Source of the DNA: Clostridium cylindrosporum DSM 605
GTDB lineage: Bacteria > Bacillota > Clostridia > Clostridiales > Caloramatoraceae
DNA: 64,000 nt
Assembly: GCF_001047375.1 (NCBI RefSeq)
Contig: NZ_LFVU01000024.1
Span: 238,302-302,301, forward strand
Direction: 5' to 3'
The notes under the pieces were generated by a model that was given only the letters and a program-made list of their open reading frames with translations, was not told the origin of the DNA and ran no database searches. This document shows, piece by piece, positions 17,003-27,511 of the stretch (position 1 is its first letter; every line of letters starts with the position of its first letter). The translations under genes were made by a program, and so were the position numbers.

Positions 17003-19247
17003 GGGATAATTCCTCCTTTGAAAGTTGTGATAGTGCTATTTGTTGATAAACCTCACAGTTTTCAAGAAGTTCATTGTGTGTACCATGACCTACAATCTTT
17101 CCTTCATCTAGAACGATTATTTGGTCTGCATTTAATATGGTACTTATTCTTTGTGCAACTATTAAAACAGTGCTATTTGCTGTCCCTTCCTTAAGTGCTT
17201 TTCTAAGCGCTGCATCTGTTTTAAAGTCAAGTGCTGAAAAGCTATCATCAAATATATATATATCAGGATTCTTAGCTATAGCTCTAGCAATTGAAAGTCT
17301 TTGCTTTTGTCCGCCTGAAACGTTACTACCACCTTGAGATATATCAGTAGAGAATCCTTCAGGTTTTGAGCTTATAAATTCTGTAGCTTGGGCTATTTCA
17401 GCTGCTTTTTTAACATCCTCTATAGATGCTTCGGAATTTCCGTACTTTATGTTGCTTTCAATGTTTCCTGAGAATAAAACTCCCTTTTGTGGAACATAGC
17501 CTATTTTTCTTCTTAAATCATGTTGATTTACTTCTCTAACGTCAACACCATCAATCATAACCTTTCCATTTGTTACATCGAAGAAACGTGGTATTAGATT
17601 AATAAGTGTAGACTTTCCACAACCAGTACTTCCTATAAATGCTGTTGTCTCCCCTGGCTTTGCAGTGAAACTAATGTCCTCTAATACATATCCTTCAGCA
17701 TCTGGATATTTAAATGAAACATTTTTAAATTCAACAAATCCCTTCATGTCCTTGTTAAATTCTTTAGCTACATTTGGATCTTTAATTGAAAGATCTGTAG
17801 TTAAAACCTCATCAACACGGGCAGCTGCAACTGTTGCACGTGGAAGCATAATTGATATCATTGTTAGTAATAAGAATGCCATTATTATTTGCATAGTGTA
17901 TTGAATGAAAGCCATCATGTCACCAACTTGCATTGTCCCATCATTTATTTTATGGGCACCGTTCCATACAATTAGAATGGCAACTGCATTCATAATGAAC
18001 ATCATCATAGGCATCATAATAACCATAACTCTATTTACAAATAGGTTAGTTTTAGTAAGGTCTGTATTCGCCTTATCAAATCTCTTTTCTTCATGCTTTT
18101 GAGTTCCAAATGCACGAATTACAAGCATACCTGTTAGTATTTCACGTGTTACAAGGTTCACCTTATCAACTAGTTTTTGCAGCGCTTTAAATCTTGGCAT
18201 TGCAACCCCAAATAACACTACAACAAGCGAAAGGATTGCCATTACTGCAACAGCTATAATCCATGCCATTGATGTTTGTGTGTTTAAAACCTTTATAATA
18301 CCACCTATAGCAAGAATAGGTGCATAGAATACTATTCTAAGAATCATAACCATTAGCATTTGTATCTGCTGAATGTCATTTGTGCTACGAGTTATAAGTG
18401 ATGCTGTAGAGAACTTATCAAGTTCAGCATTTGAGAATCCTACTACCTTAGCAAACACCTTTCCTCTAAGGTCACGACCTAGACTCGCTGCAACTCTTGC
18501 ACCAATATATCCAACGATAACAGTTGCTACCATACTTAAAAGTGATACAGCAAGCATAAGTGCCCCAGAAGTTAAGATATACTTAGTTTGCATACTATCA
18601 GTATCTATTCCTATAGCCTTATACTCTGATCTTACATATGAAACTGCTCCTTGAGTTATAATACTATCAGGCATTTTACTAATCTTTTCATCCATTTTAC
18701 CCTTTATACCATTAAATTGTTTTTCTGGCATACTTTTAAGGATAGTCATAGTATCAGTATTCTCAGGTAATTTCGCACCCTTAGGAAGGCTTTTTATAAT
18801 CCCTGCCTTAATCTTTTGTCCTTCTTTACCTTCAATTCCCGATGCCATAAGCATTGGTTTACCCATTACATTGCTTATTTTAGCAACTAAATCCTTGTCC
18901 TTAGTGTTTAACTTGTATAGTGCTTCATTTTCTAGCTTAGGATAATCTTTTAGATACTTTTCATATTCCTCACTAGAAAGCTCCTTTTTATCAAGCAATA
19001 TATAATTATCATTAATTAGTTTTTTATCCTCTTCATTCATAAATAACTTAAGGTTATCAAACTTTGACTTTCTGATAATCTTAGTTGCTGCATTTTCAAC
19101 TCCACCTTGTTGAATTCCGATATTTACTATCTTGGACGTATAATCCGGTAGAGATAAATCGCAGGCCGCCTGTAAAACTAAAAGGCCAACTATCAATATT
19201 ACTGGAAAAATTGAGTTCTTCAAATACTTTATTAGCTTAAACATCAC
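16995..19247 (-). CDS. Heterodimeric ABC multidrug exporter half-transporter (first subunit, degenerate ATP site)
   Basis: 750 residues, longer than usual because about 175 residues of charged sequence (about 40-215) are inserted between membrane helices 1 and 2 and would face outside. The nucleotide-binding domain has Walker A GSTGCGKST, signature VSGGQ, and Walker B IYIFDDSFSALD in which Asp replaces the catalytic Glu. It is co-transcribed and overlaps with the partner. Substrates are unknown; the divergent MarR gene suggests induction by toxic compounds. Confidence 0.9.
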   Translation of the reverse strand: MMFKLIKYLKNSIFPVILIVGLLVLQAACDLSLPDYTSKIVNIGIQQGGVENAATKIIRKSKFDNLKLFMNEEDKKLINDNYILLDKKELSSEEYEKYLKDYPKLENEALYKLNTKDKDLVAKISNVMGKPMLMASGIEGKEGQKIKAGIIKSLPKGAKLPENTDTMTILKSMPEKQFNGIKGKMDEKISKMPDSIITQGAVSYVRSEYKAIGIDTDSMQTKYILTSGALMLAVSLLSMVATVIVGYIGARVAASLGRDLRGKVFAKVVGFSNAELDKFSTASLITRSTNDIQQIQMLMVMILRIVFYAPILAIGGIIKVLNTQTSMAWIIAVAVMAILSLVVVLFGVAMPRFKALQKLVDKVNLVTREILTGMLVIRAFGTQKHEEKRFDKANTDLTKTNLFVNRVMVIMMPMMMFIMNAVAILIVWNGAHKINDGTMQVGDMMAFIQYTMQIIMAFLLLTMISIMLPRATVAAARVDEVLTTDLSIKDPNVAKEFNKDMKGFVEFKNVSFKYPDAEGYVLEDISFTAKPGETTAFIGSTGCGKSTLINLIPRFFDVTNGKVMIDGVDVREVNQHDLRRKIGYVPQKGVLFSGNIESNIKYGNSEASIEDVKKAAEIAQATEFISSKPEGFSTDISQGGSNVSGGQKQRLSIARAIAKNPDIYIFDDSFSALDFKTDAALRKALKEGTANSTVLIVAQRISTILNADQIIVLDEGKIVGHGTHNELLENCEVYQQIALSQLSKEELSHE

Positions 19248-19311
19248 CTAGTCCCCCCTTTGACTTATTCATTAATAACTAATTCTTCAAATTAATTATG
19301 ATTTTATATTA

Positions 19312-19340
19312 ATTATATTTTCATAACTATTATAAGTCAA
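19312..19340 (-). promoter_or_regulatory. Promoter of the ABC exporter operon
   Basis: TTGACT (19340-19335), 17-base spacer, TATAAT (19317-19312) on the minus strand. AT-rich partial inverted repeats containing ATTAAT lie between the -10 and the start codon and are possible MarR sites. Confidence 0.65.
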
Positions 19341-19351
19341 TAACCTTTTTA

Positions 19352-19380
19352 TTGTATTAAAAAATATTTTAGTTTATAAT
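19352..19380 (+). promoter_or_regulatory. Promoter of the marR gene
   Basis: TTGTAT, 17-base spacer, TATAAT (19375-19380), 34 bases before the start. It is back to back with the exporter promoter, so one bound regulator could affect both. Confidence 0.5.
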
Positions 19381-19414
19381 AAAGTTGAATTTTGATTGTA
19401 AAGGAGTAATGAAT

Positions 19415-19855
19415 ATGGATGGTATAGATCTAAATAAAATATCAGATGAACTATTCGACTTAATAATACAGTTTCATAAAAAAACATTTCATCAGGAAGA
19501 CATAATTAAATGTTCACCTATTCCGCCATCTCATTTTAAGGTGATATTTTTCCTTGCTCATCATGGTTCTTCTTCAGTTTCAAGAATAGGACAAAATCTT
19601 AATATATCAAAACCTAATATGACTCCAATTATAGATAGCTTGGTGCAAAATGATTATGTAAGAAGGTTTGAAGACCCTAAGGATAGAAGAAAAATAAGAA
19701 TTGAACTTACGAATAAAGCCTATGAGCTTCTACATGAAAAGAAAAAAAGAATGACAAGCAAATTATGTGATCAAATATCAGCTTTATCAGATGAGGATAT
19801 ACGTATTTTAGACGAATCAATTAAAAATCTTAGTAATATTATCCCTAAATTATGA
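19415..19855 (+). CDS. MarR-family transcriptional regulator
   Basis: 146 residues from ATG 19415, eight bases after AAAGGAG; ATG 19409 is too close to that site. The winged helix shows SRIGQNLNISKPNMTPIIDSL as recognition helix region, followed by the wing DRRKIRIELT. It is transcribed divergently from the ABC exporter pair, and the two promoters face each other within 170 bases. The usual role of such neighbours is ligand-relieved repression of the exporter; this is inferred from layout. Confidence 0.88.
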   Translation: MDGIDLNKISDELFDLIIQFHKKTFHQEDIIKCSPIPPSHFKVIFFLAHHGSSSVSRIGQNLNISKPNMTPIIDSLVQNDYVRRFEDPKDRRKIRIELTNKAYELLHEKKKRMTSKLCDQISALSDEDIRILDESIKNLSNIIPKL

Positions 19856-19908
19856 TATTGAAATTATAAACTACTTATATATAAAAAACTCATTAACCCT
19901 AATATAAC

Positions 19909-19946
19909 AAACAGGCTATTACTCTTTTGTAATAGTCTGTTTTACT
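19909..19946 (+). terminator. Terminator of marR
   Basis: AAACAGGCTATTAC and GTAATAGTCTGTTT arms, loop TCTTTT, T-rich tail. Confidence 0.85.
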
Positions 19947-20020
19947 CTATTTTTGAATAGACATTTAATACCTTGAGCAAAATAATCTTAAATTATTTAC
20001 ATGTTACAAGGAGAATACAA

Positions 20021-20671
20021 ATGAAAAAGATTACATCCTCTTTATTAGCACTTCTTTTCATTGCTGTTGTTATGGTTGTACCTAATGATAGTACAAAGAC
20101 TACAAGCACGACCCCTATAGAGTCACACATAACCAAATCTCAATGCAAACTTAGAACCCTTCAAAGGAAGTTATGGAGTGATCACGTAATATGGACTAGA
20201 GACTTTATAGTAAGCGACTTAGCATCACTTGAGGATACAAGTACTGTGCTTCAAAGACTTCTACGTAACCAAGATGATATCGGAAATTCCATTAAGCCCT
20301 ACTATGGAGAAGAAGCAGGAAATACATTATCTAAGCTTTTAAGAGAGCATATTGAAATTGCAGGTCAGGTTGTTAATGCAGCAAAAACTAATAATAAACT
20401 TGACCTTGATAAGTACAATAAGCTATGGTACCAAAATGCAGATAAAATAGCTGACTTTTTAAGTAGTGCTAACCCAAATCTTTCAAATAAAGAGCTAAAG
20501 GATATGCTTCATAAACATCTAGAGTTTGTCACTAATGAAGCTGTATCTAGATTAAATAAGGACTGGAATTCAGATATTGAAACATTTGATAAAGGTTATG
20601 ATCATATGCTTATGTTCGCAGATACTATTTCAAAGGGAATAATTAAACAGTTCCCTGATAAATTTAAATAA
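20021..20671 (+). CDS. Secreted all-helical protein of unknown function
   Basis: 216 residues from the ATG at 20021 (AAGGAG seven bases upstream). The N-terminus MKKITSSLLALLFIAVVMVV is a signal peptide or membrane anchor. The mature part is helical, with the recurring family features LRTLQRKLWSDHVIWTRDFI, LLRNQDDIGNSIKPYYGEEA, LWYQNADKIADFLS, MLHKHLEFV and KGIIKQFP. I recognise this as a widespread Firmicutes family of uncharacterised extracytoplasmic four-helix-type proteins, sometimes mislabelled in databases. It has its own terminator on each side, so no operon hint. Confidence 0.7.
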   Translation: MKKITSSLLALLFIAVVMVVPNDSTKTTSTTPIESHITKSQCKLRTLQRKLWSDHVIWTRDFIVSDLASLEDTSTVLQRLLRNQDDIGNSIKPYYGEEAGNTLSKLLREHIEIAGQVVNAAKTNNKLDLDKYNKLWYQNADKIADFLSSANPNLSNKELKDMLHKHLEFVTNEAVSRLNKDWNSDIETFDKGYDHMLMFADTISKGIIKQFPDKFK

Positions 20672-20684
20672 TTACTTTTTATAT

Positions 20685-20723
20685 AAAAGTGCTATAACAT
20701 ATTAGTTGTAGCACTTTTATTTA
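20685..20723 (+). terminator. Terminator after the secreted helical protein
   Basis: AAAAGTGCTATAAC and GTTGTAGCACTTTT arms, 6-base loop, T-rich tail. Confidence 0.85.
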
Positions 20724-20736
20724 GTAGATAAATGTA

Positions 20737-20778
20737 CACAAAAATACATTTGTGCAACTTATAGTAATATGGTAAAAT
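20737..20778 (+). promoter_or_regulatory. putP promoter with overlapping inverted repeat
   Basis: TTGTGC, 17 bases, TAAAAT (ending 20778). An inverted repeat CACAAA-N6-TTTGTG (20737-20754) overlaps the -35, so it is a plausible operator. The regulator is unknown. Confidence 0.45.
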
Positions 20779-20863
20779 ATCAATTGTTATTTTTAAAAAT
20801 TTTGCAATTTTATTAGTTAAATTGTATAAATAATAATTATTTATTTGAAAGGAGATTTTTCAT

Positions 20864-22339
20864 ATGGAATACAGTGCTTTTGCCGCTATTGGGTTATATT
20901 TAGTCGCACTACTTGCAATTGGATATTACTCATACAAGAAAACATCTAATATCTCTGACTATATGCTAGGTGGAAGAGGACTTGGTCCTGCTGTTACAGC
21001 ACTATCCGCTGGTGCAAGTGATATGAGTGGATGGATGCTTATGGGACTTCCTGGAGCAGTTTATGCTACTGGAATCTCAAGTCTTTGGCTTGCAATAGGT
21101 CTTACAATAGGAGCTTACTTTAACTACATACTATTAGCTCCTAGATTTAGAGTATATACAGAGGTTGCAAATGATTCTCTAACAATTCCTGATTTTCTTG
21201 AAAACAGATTTAAAGATAAATCAAATATGCTTAGACTTATCTCTGGTATCGTAATACTTGTTTTCTTCGTATTATATGTTTCTTCAGGAATAGTTGCTGG
21301 AGGAACACTTTTCGAAAGTACATTTAAACTAAGCTATACAACAGGGGTTGTTATTACTCTATCAGTTGTTGTACTTTATACGTTTTTCGGAGGGTTTATA
21401 GCAGTAAGTCTTACAGACTTTTTCCAAGGATGTCTAATGTTTATCGTTCTTATAATGGTACCTGTTGTAGCTTATATGAACATTGACTTAACACCAGGAA
21501 GCTTTGTTAGTCAAGTTACCGCAATTGACCCACATCTATTTGATATACTTAGAGGAACAAGCTTTGCTACTATTATAGGATTTTTAGCTTGGGGTCTTGG
21601 ATATTTTGGACAACCTCATATTATTGTTCGTTTTATGGCAATAAAATCATCTAAGGAATTAAAATCAGCAAGAAGAATCGGAATAAGCTGGATGGCACTT
21701 GGTCTTTTAGGTGCAGTAGCAAGTGGTCTTATAGGGCTTGTTTATTTCACTCAAAAGGGAACACCACTTTCTAATCCTGAAACAGTTTTCTTAAAACTTG
21801 GAGATATACTATTCCATCCATTTATCGTAGGAATTATACTATCAGCTGTACTTGCAGCAATAATGAGTACTATATCTTCACAGCTACTTGTTTGTTCAAG
21901 TTCAGTAACTAAGGACTTTTATTTAGCTTTCAGTAAGAAGGAAGTATCAGACAAGAAGCAAATGCTTGTAGGAAGATTCTCTGTTCTTGCAGTTGCACTT
22001 ATAGCTACAATCTTTGCTTATCTTCCAAATAAGTCTATACTTGATATAGTTGGACAAGCATGGGCTGGATTTGGTTCATCATTTGGACCTGTTCTTCTTT
22101 TAAGTCTATACTGGAAGAAGATGACTAAATGGGGAGCACTAGCTGGAATGGTTACAGGTGGAGCTACAGTTATACTTTGGATAGTTACAGGACTTTCAAA
22201 GGGACTATATGAAATGATTCCAGGATTCATACTTTCACTACTAGCTGTTTTGATTGTAAGTCTTCTAACATACACACCTGATGAATCAATCGATAAAGAG
22301 TTTAAAGACATGGAAGACATACTTAAAAACGAAAAATAA
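20864..22339 (+). CDS. putP: Sodium/proline symporter
   Basis: 491 residues, 13 predicted membrane helices, solute:sodium symporter family. The N-terminus has the PutP hallmarks SDYMLGGRGLGPAVTALSAGASDMSGW, where the Na+ site contacts lie, and SGIVAGGTLFESTF. GQPHIIVRFMAI is another PutP signature. It takes up proline with Na+, feeding Stickland-type or osmotic use. AAGGAG precedes the ATG and it is monocistronic. Confidence 0.93.
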   Translation: MEYSAFAAIGLYLVALLAIGYYSYKKTSNISDYMLGGRGLGPAVTALSAGASDMSGWMLMGLPGAVYATGISSLWLAIGLTIGAYFNYILLAPRFRVYTEVANDSLTIPDFLENRFKDKSNMLRLISGIVILVFFVLYVSSGIVAGGTLFESTFKLSYTTGVVITLSVVVLYTFFGGFIAVSLTDFFQGCLMFIVLIMVPVVAYMNIDLTPGSFVSQVTAIDPHLFDILRGTSFATIIGFLAWGLGYFGQPHIIVRFMAIKSSKELKSARRIGISWMALGLLGAVASGLIGLVYFTQKGTPLSNPETVFLKLGDILFHPFIVGIILSAVLAAIMSTISSQLLVCSSSVTKDFYLAFSKKEVSDKKQMLVGRFSVLAVALIATIFAYLPNKSILDIVGQAWAGFGSSFGPVLLLSLYWKKMTKWGALAGMVTGGATVILWIVTGLSKGLYEMIPGFILSLLAVLIVSLLTYTPDESIDKEFKDMEDILKNEK

Positions 22340-22346
22340 TAACTAT

Positions 22347-22378
22347 AGGTCGCTTACAAATTGTAGGCGACCTTTTTA
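22347..22378 (+). terminator. putP terminator
   Basis: AGGTCGCTTACA and TGTAGGCGACCT arms, 3-base loop, five T. Confidence 0.9.
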
Positions 22379-22516
22379 ATTGAGCTAACCTCTAGCTACA
22401 CTAGAAGATTTTAAAACAAGAGTTATCTTTAAATTATAAGATAAGATTATTTGCACATACTATTTAATGCAATTTAGTGCTTTTAAAATCATTTATTAGC
22501 TAGGAGGTTTTTAAAA

Positions 22517-23344
22517 ATGGGTAATAAAATAGTTGAAGGATTGTCTGCTATAACAACATCCCTTCAAGAACCAACCTCAGATATATTAGTTATGAATTTT
22601 ACCATTGTAACTGCTTGCTTAGTTGGAATTCCTGATAGTAATGAATGGGTTCTTGTAGATACAGGTCTTGAAAATTCAGAAGAATTTATATTAGAGTGCG
22701 TAGAAAAACGCTTTGGTAAAGATAGTAAGCCTAAATCTATAATACTTACACATGGACATTTTGATCATGTTGGTTCAGTTATTAAACTCTCAGAATTATG
22801 GGATGTTCCAGTATATATTCATGAACTAGAGATTCCCTATGTAACAGGAAAGAAAGACTACCCTCTAGCTGACCCTACTGTAGATGAGGGACTTGTAGCT
22901 AAGATGTCTCCAAGTTTTCCTCATACAAGTATTGATTTAGGCTCCCGTGCTGAAGTTCTCCCAAGAGATGGTAGTGTACCTGGAATGCCTGGATGGAAGT
23001 GGATACATACACCTGGTCATACTGAGGGACATATTTCCCTATATCGTGAGAAGGATGCTACGCTTATACTTGGCGATGCTTTCTCTACTACTAAACAAGA
23101 ATCTCTATTCTCTGTAATAACGCAGCGTGAGAAGATAAGTGGCCCACCAAAATACTTAACTACAAACTGGAGGGCAGCAGAAACTTCAGTAAAAGATCTT
23201 AAGGACTTAAACCCTTCACTAGTTATCCCAAGCCATGGAAAGTATATGGAGGGTGAAGAACTTACAAAGCATTTAGAACTACTTGTTAGAAATTTTGATG
23301 AGATCGCCATACCAGGTGAAGGTAGGTTTGTTAATCAAGATTAA
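22517..23344 (+). CDS. MBL-fold metallohydrolase, glyoxalase II/lactonase-like
   Basis: 275 residues. All metal ligands are visible: THGHFDHVG, HTPGHTEGH, GDAFS and PSHGK. No signal peptide. The order fits the general metallo-beta-lactamase fold hydrolases; the substrate is not predictable. AGGAGG precedes the ATG. An inverted repeat TTATCTT-N8-AAGATAA at 22423-22444 lies 73 bases upstream of the start, a weak operator candidate. Confidence 0.85.
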   Translation: MGNKIVEGLSAITTSLQEPTSDILVMNFTIVTACLVGIPDSNEWVLVDTGLENSEEFILECVEKRFGKDSKPKSIILTHGHFDHVGSVIKLSELWDVPVYIHELEIPYVTGKKDYPLADPTVDEGLVAKMSPSFPHTSIDLGSRAEVLPRDGSVPGMPGWKWIHTPGHTEGHISLYREKDATLILGDAFSTTKQESLFSVITQREKISGPPKYLTTNWRAAETSVKDLKDLNPSLVIPSHGKYMEGEELTKHLELLVRNFDEIAIPGEGRFVNQD

Positions 23345-23393
23345 TAAACCATGATTACACATCTTATCTTAACTTATTTTTATCATAAAACTT

Positions 23394-23426
23394 AAGACCT
23401 GCGGACATAATCAGCAGGTCTTTTGA
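23394..23426. terminator. Terminator between the MBL gene and the convergent chemoreceptor
   Basis: AAGACCTGC and GCAGGTCTT arms, 11-base loop, TTTT on the plus strand. Confidence 0.75.
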
Positions 23427-23441
23427 ATCATAAATATTAAA

Positions 23442-25154
23442 TTATACCTTAAACTTTGAAATCATCTCATTAAGTGATTGTGCCATTTCAGCCTGACTTT
23501 GAGCAGTATTTGCAATTTGCTCCATTGCCATACTTGATTCATTAACTCCCTCTTGTATACTTTCAAGATTGTTAGATGACCCTTGAGTCATTTCAGCCAT
23601 GTGCTGAATAGCATCACTTACTTGATTTATAGTTGCAGTAATTTCTTCAGACATTGAAGCTAAGTCCTCAGACATATTACTTACAAAGTCCGCATCCTTT
23701 TGGTAGTGCTCACCTACTCCTATAAATCCCTCAAATTGCTTTGCAACATTATTGCTCATAAAACCTAGTAATTCATTACTATTATTAGATAAGCTTTTAA
23801 ATGCCTCTTGAACATCTTCTATAGTTGACTTAACGTTTATTACCTCTGATGCTGATTGTTCAGCAAGTTTTCTAACCTCATCTGCAACAACTGCAAATCC
23901 GCGTCCTGATTCCCCTGCTCTAGCAGCTTCAATTGCCGCATTTAGAGCTAAAAGATTTGTCTGTTCGGAAATCGATGCTATAGTATCAGCCATTGTTTTT
24001 ATCTGGTCAACTACCTTTCCCTTTTCTATGTCATTTAAAATTGCCTTTTCTACTTCTACATATACCTTGGCTGTATTATCATATGCCTCTTTACTTTCTC
24101 TTTGGATATTAGTTGCTCTTTCCTTAATATCTACTGCATTACTACTGCCCTCCGTAGCTTTACTTGAAAGTACATTAACACTAGCATCTACTTCCTCTGC
24201 TGAAGCTGCTATTTCCTGTGCTGCACTACTTGTTTCATGTACCACTGAATTTATCTCTCTTGTTGATTCATTTATAGATTCTAGCTTAGATGCCATTTCT
24301 TCAACAGTTGCTGACAACTCTTGGCTTGAAGCCCCCATGTTCTCAGCACTAGACATTATATTTCTTATTAATGAAGCAACGTTTTCCTGAGACTTATTAA
24401 GTGCAGTAGCCGTTTCTCCAAATTCATCCTTTGTATGAATATCTAGCGAAGTAGAAAAATCATAATTTGATAGTCTATCTGCCAATGCCTTTGTTTTATT
24501 TAAAGGTCTTGTTATGGATATTATTAACAAGTAAGCTAGTAGACATGATAATGCTACTGCAAAAATTATAATAGATACTATGACCTTAGTTGATGCACTA
24601 TACATAGCGTTATTATTACTCATAGTATCCTTTATACACTTATTATTAAAATTCACTAACTCACGAAGATTAGAATCTATATCTTCTTTTATCTTTGTTA
24701 CCTCTGGAAGTTTTGCCAAGGCTTCTGCTTTCTTTCCTTGAACTACTAATTCTTTAATTTTATCCATATTACTTTGATATTCACTAAAGTGCTTTTGGAA
24801 CTCATCAAAAAGCACTCTGTCCTGTTCTGTTGTAATAGTTGGCTTATATTTCTCAACAGTACTATTAATTTCCCCTATTAAACCACCTACAAAATCCGTT
24901 ACCTCTTTTAAATGAGCAGCATTATCTACATAAATCATTAGCTTTACATTTGCATATATACGTGAAACATCTTTATCAATAATGCTAATATTAGAAAGCC
25001 CTGAAATATTCACACTGTAAAGATCCTCTAGCGACTTATTAAGCTTACTGCTGTTCATTATACCTACAACCCCTACAACTATAAGTAATGTAATAATCAC
25101 TAAAAAGTTACTAGCTAGTTTAATCGACACCTTTAAATTCCTAAAAAAATCCAT
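23442..25154 (-). CDS. Methyl-accepting chemotaxis protein with four-helix-bundle sensor (copy A)
   Basis: 570 residues. Membrane helix at about 12-32, a 4HB-type extracellular domain to about 187, second helix at about 190-210, HAMP, and a signalling domain with tip [19 protein letters not shown] and [17 protein letters not shown]. The next gene encodes a same-length paralogue. The sensor domains differ strongly, while the C-terminal roughly 190 residues differ at only a few positions, so the pair has different inputs and one output. Starts with [19 protein letters not shown]16-ACGA block sits about 70 bases upstream of the start in both copies. Confidence 0.93.
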   Translation of the reverse strand: MDFFRNLKVSIKLASNFLVIITLLIVVGVVGIMNSSKLNKSLEDLYSVNISGLSNISIIDKDVSRIYANVKLMIYVDNAAHLKEVTDFVGGLIGEINSTVEKYKPTITTEQDRVLFDEFQKHFSEYQSNMDKIKELVVQGKKAEALAKLPEVTKIKEDIDSNLRELVNFNNKCIKDTMSNNNAMYSASTKVIVSIIIFAVALSCLLAYLLIISITRPLNKTKALADRLSNYDFSTSLDIHTKDEFGETATALNKSQENVASLIRNIMSSAENMGASSQELSATVEEMASKLESINESTREINSVVHETSSAAQEIAASAEEVDASVNVLSSKATEGSSNAVDIKERATNIQRESKEAYDNTAKVYVEVEKAILNDIEKGKVVDQIKTMADTIASISEQTNLLALNAAIEAARAGESGRGFAVVADEVRKLAEQSASEVINVKSTIEDVQEAFKSLSNNSNELLGFMSNNVAKQFEGFIGVGEHYQKDADFVSNMSEDLASMSEEITATINQVSDAIQHMAEMTQGSSNNLESIQEGVNESSMAMEQIANTAQSQAEMAQSLNEMISKFKV

Positions 25155-25439
25155 AATTTTCCCCCTATATGTTTAATCATAATTTTTTAGTTATATCAAA
25201 AATATTTTGTATATAAATTATACTTCGTCTGAATATTAAGCTTTTTTATACCTTTCCAATAATTGCTATAGTGTATTTTGTAGAAAATTGATGAACTTCA
25301 TACACAAACTGAATATTTATTGATATATAAATAAAATCTTTAGGGCATACTTCCATATAGGTGGACAAATCTTTTTACACATGTATTAATTATCCTCTAG
25401 CTATTTATATATTAATAATTTTTATTATGAAATCTAAAG
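25155..25439. other. Intergenic stretch; possible sigma-D-like promoter of chemoreceptor copy A
   Basis: No ORF or RNA signal. On the minus strand TAAA (25248-25245), 16 bases, ACGAAGTA (25228-25221). The same TAAA-N16-ACGA pattern with matching TA end occurs upstream of copy B. It loosely resembles flagellar sigma factor sites (TAAA-N15-GCCGATAA). The rest is AT-rich with no feature I can support. Confidence 0.35.
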
Positions 25440-25443
25440 AATA

Positions 25444-25480
25444 CAAAAGGATTACTAGATAACCTAGTAATCCTTTTTAA
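25444..25480 (-). terminator. Terminator of chemoreceptor copy B
   Basis: AAAAGGATTACTAG and CTAGTAATCCTTTT arms around a 5-base loop; T-rich on the minus strand. Confidence 0.9.
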
Positions 25481-25492
25481 CTATTTATAGAA

Positions 25493-27205
25493 TTAAACCT
25501 TAAACTTTGAAATCATCTCATTTAGTGATTGAGCCATTTCAGCTTGACTTTGAGCAGTATTTGCAATTTGCTCCATTGCCATTGTTGATTCATTAACTCC
25601 TTCTTGTATACTTTCAAGATTGTCAGATGACCCTTGAGTCATTTCAGCCATGTGCTGAATCGCATCACTTACTTGGTTTATAGTTGCAGTAATTTCTTCA
25701 GACATTGAAGCTAAGTCCTCAGACATATTACTTACAAAGTCTGCATCCTTTTGGTAGTGCTCACCTACTCCTATAAATCCTTCAAATTGCTTTGAAACAT
25801 TATTGCTCATAAAGCCTAGTAATTCATTACTATTATTAGATAAGCTTTTAAATGCCTCTTGAACATCTTCTATAGTTGACTTAACGTTTATTACCTCTGA
25901 GGCTGACTGTTCAGCAAGCTTTCTAACCTCATCTGCAACAACTGCAAATCCACGCCCTGATTCCCCTGCTCTAGCAGCTTCAATTGCCGCATTAAGTGCT
26001 AAAAGGTTTGTTTGCTCTGAAATTGAAGCTATAGTATCCGCCATTGTCTTTATTTGGTCTACTACTTTCCCTTTTTCTATATCTCTAAGAATAGCATTTT
26101 CTACTTCTACATACATCTTATTAGTATTATCATATGCCTCTTTACTTTCTCTTTGGATATTAGTTGCTCTTTCCTTAATATCTACTGCATTACTACTTCC
26201 ATCTGTAGCCTTAGTTGAAAGTACATTAACACTAGCATCTACTTCCTCTGTTGATGCCGCTATTTGCTGTGCTGCACTACTTGTTTCTTGAACTACTGAA
26301 TTTATCTCTCTTGTTGATTCATTTATAGATTCTAACTTAGATGCCATTTCCTCAACAGTTGCTGATAATTCTTCACTTGCAGCACCCATATTTTCAGCAC
26401 TATTCATTATATTTTTTATTAACTCGGCTACATTTTCCTGAGATTTATTAAGTGCATTAGCTGTTTCTCCAAACTCATCCTTAGTATAAATATCTAATGG
26501 AGTTGAGAAATCATACTCTGATAACCTTTCTGCTAATTGCTTTGTTTTATTTAAAGGTTTTGTTATTGATGCTATTATTAGATATCCTAATAAACATGCA
26601 AATGCAACTGCAAAAATTATAATAGATACTACTACCTTAGTTGAGGCACTGTATATAATATTACTTTCATCTATAGTATCCTTAATCCACTTATTATTAA
26701 GGTCAACTAATTCCTGAAGTTTAGCTGCCATTTCTTCCTTTGCCTTTGTAAATTCAGAGAATTTTGCCCATGCTTCTACTTTCTTACCTTGAATTAATAA
26801 ATCCTTAATCTCTAATCTAATACTTCTATACTTTTCAAGGTTATCCTTAAACTCATTGAATTTTTGTCTATCTTCTTCCTTTGTAATAGCTGCTTCGTAT
26901 TTATTAACTCCAGTATCCGTATTAACCTTTAGTTTATCTATGAAACTAGCTGTTTCTTCTAGTTTAGTTGGGTTTTCTGCATAAAGCATAAGCTTTACAT
27001 TTGCATAAACCATTGATGTATTTTTATCGATCATATCAATACTAGTAAGCCCTATAACATTATCATTATATAATGTTTCTATTGACCTATTAAGCTTATT
27101 AGTATTTAAAATCCCCATTGTCCCTACAATTACTAATAATAAAATAATAATTACAAAATTACTCACTAACTTAACTGATACTTTTAGATTCTTAAAAAAA
27201 TTCAT
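25493..27205 (-). CDS. Methyl-accepting chemotaxis protein with four-helix-bundle sensor (copy B)
   Basis: 570 residues, exactly the length of copy A. Same plan: helix 1, 4HB sensor with its own sequence ([18 protein letters not shown]...), helix 2, HAMP, signalling domain. From about residue 380 to the end the two proteins are almost identical, and the DNA there is also nearly identical, which points to recent duplication or gene conversion limited to the 3' part. The ligand is unknown. Confidence 0.93.
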   Translation of the reverse strand: MNFFKNLKVSVKLVSNFVIIILLLVIVGTMGILNTNKLNRSIETLYNDNVIGLTSIDMIDKNTSMVYANVKLMLYAENPTKLEETASFIDKLKVNTDTGVNKYEAAITKEEDRQKFNEFKDNLEKYRSIRLEIKDLLIQGKKVEAWAKFSEFTKAKEEMAAKLQELVDLNNKWIKDTIDESNIIYSASTKVVVSIIIFAVAFACLLGYLIIASITKPLNKTKQLAERLSEYDFSTPLDIYTKDEFGETANALNKSQENVAELIKNIMNSAENMGAASEELSATVEEMASKLESINESTREINSVVQETSSAAQQIAASTEEVDASVNVLSTKATDGSSNAVDIKERATNIQRESKEAYDNTNKMYVEVENAILRDIEKGKVVDQIKTMADTIASISEQTNLLALNAAIEAARAGESGRGFAVVADEVRKLAEQSASEVINVKSTIEDVQEAFKSLSNNSNELLGFMSNNVSKQFEGFIGVGEHYQKDADFVSNMSEDLASMSEEITATINQVSDAIQHMAEMTQGSSDNLESIQEGVNESTMAMEQIANTAQSQAEMAQSLNEMISKFKV

Positions 27206-27464
27206 ATATCTCCCCCCTCATATTAAATAGCTATAATAATTTATATACTAAAAATTTCACTCACTAAATAATATGTCGTCTATATATCAAATTCTTTTAT
27301 ATATAATAACCAGACATTATAACACAAACTACTAAGATATAATATATATGTTAAATACTATTCACTTTTTATTAATTTTTTCTATTTTATGTAAATACTT
27401 TATTAATAAATATAATAACTTATTTAATTTATTAACAATTCATTTATAATTAATTCTACGCATT
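27206..27464. other. Intergenic stretch; possible sigma-D-like promoter of chemoreceptor copy B
   Basis: Very AT-rich. On the minus strand TAAA (27309-27306), 16 bases, ACGACATA (27289-27282), the counterpart of the block before copy A. Nothing else recognisable. Confidence 0.35.
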
Positions 27465-27503
27465 AAAAAAGAGCTATAAGAATAATTCTTATAGCTCTAA
27501 AAA
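27465..27503 (-). terminator. Terminator of the zinc-ribbon mini-protein
   Basis: Perfect 12-bp stem GAGCTATAAGAA / TTCTTATAGCTC with a 3-base loop; six T follow on the minus strand. Confidence 0.9.
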
Positions 27504-27511
27504 TTCAATTT

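Noticed and set aside
22423..22444. Inverted repeat TTATCTT-N8-AAGATAA before the MBL gene as an operator
   Set aside because: Short and AT-rich; expected often by chance in this genome. Mentioned only in the gene entry.
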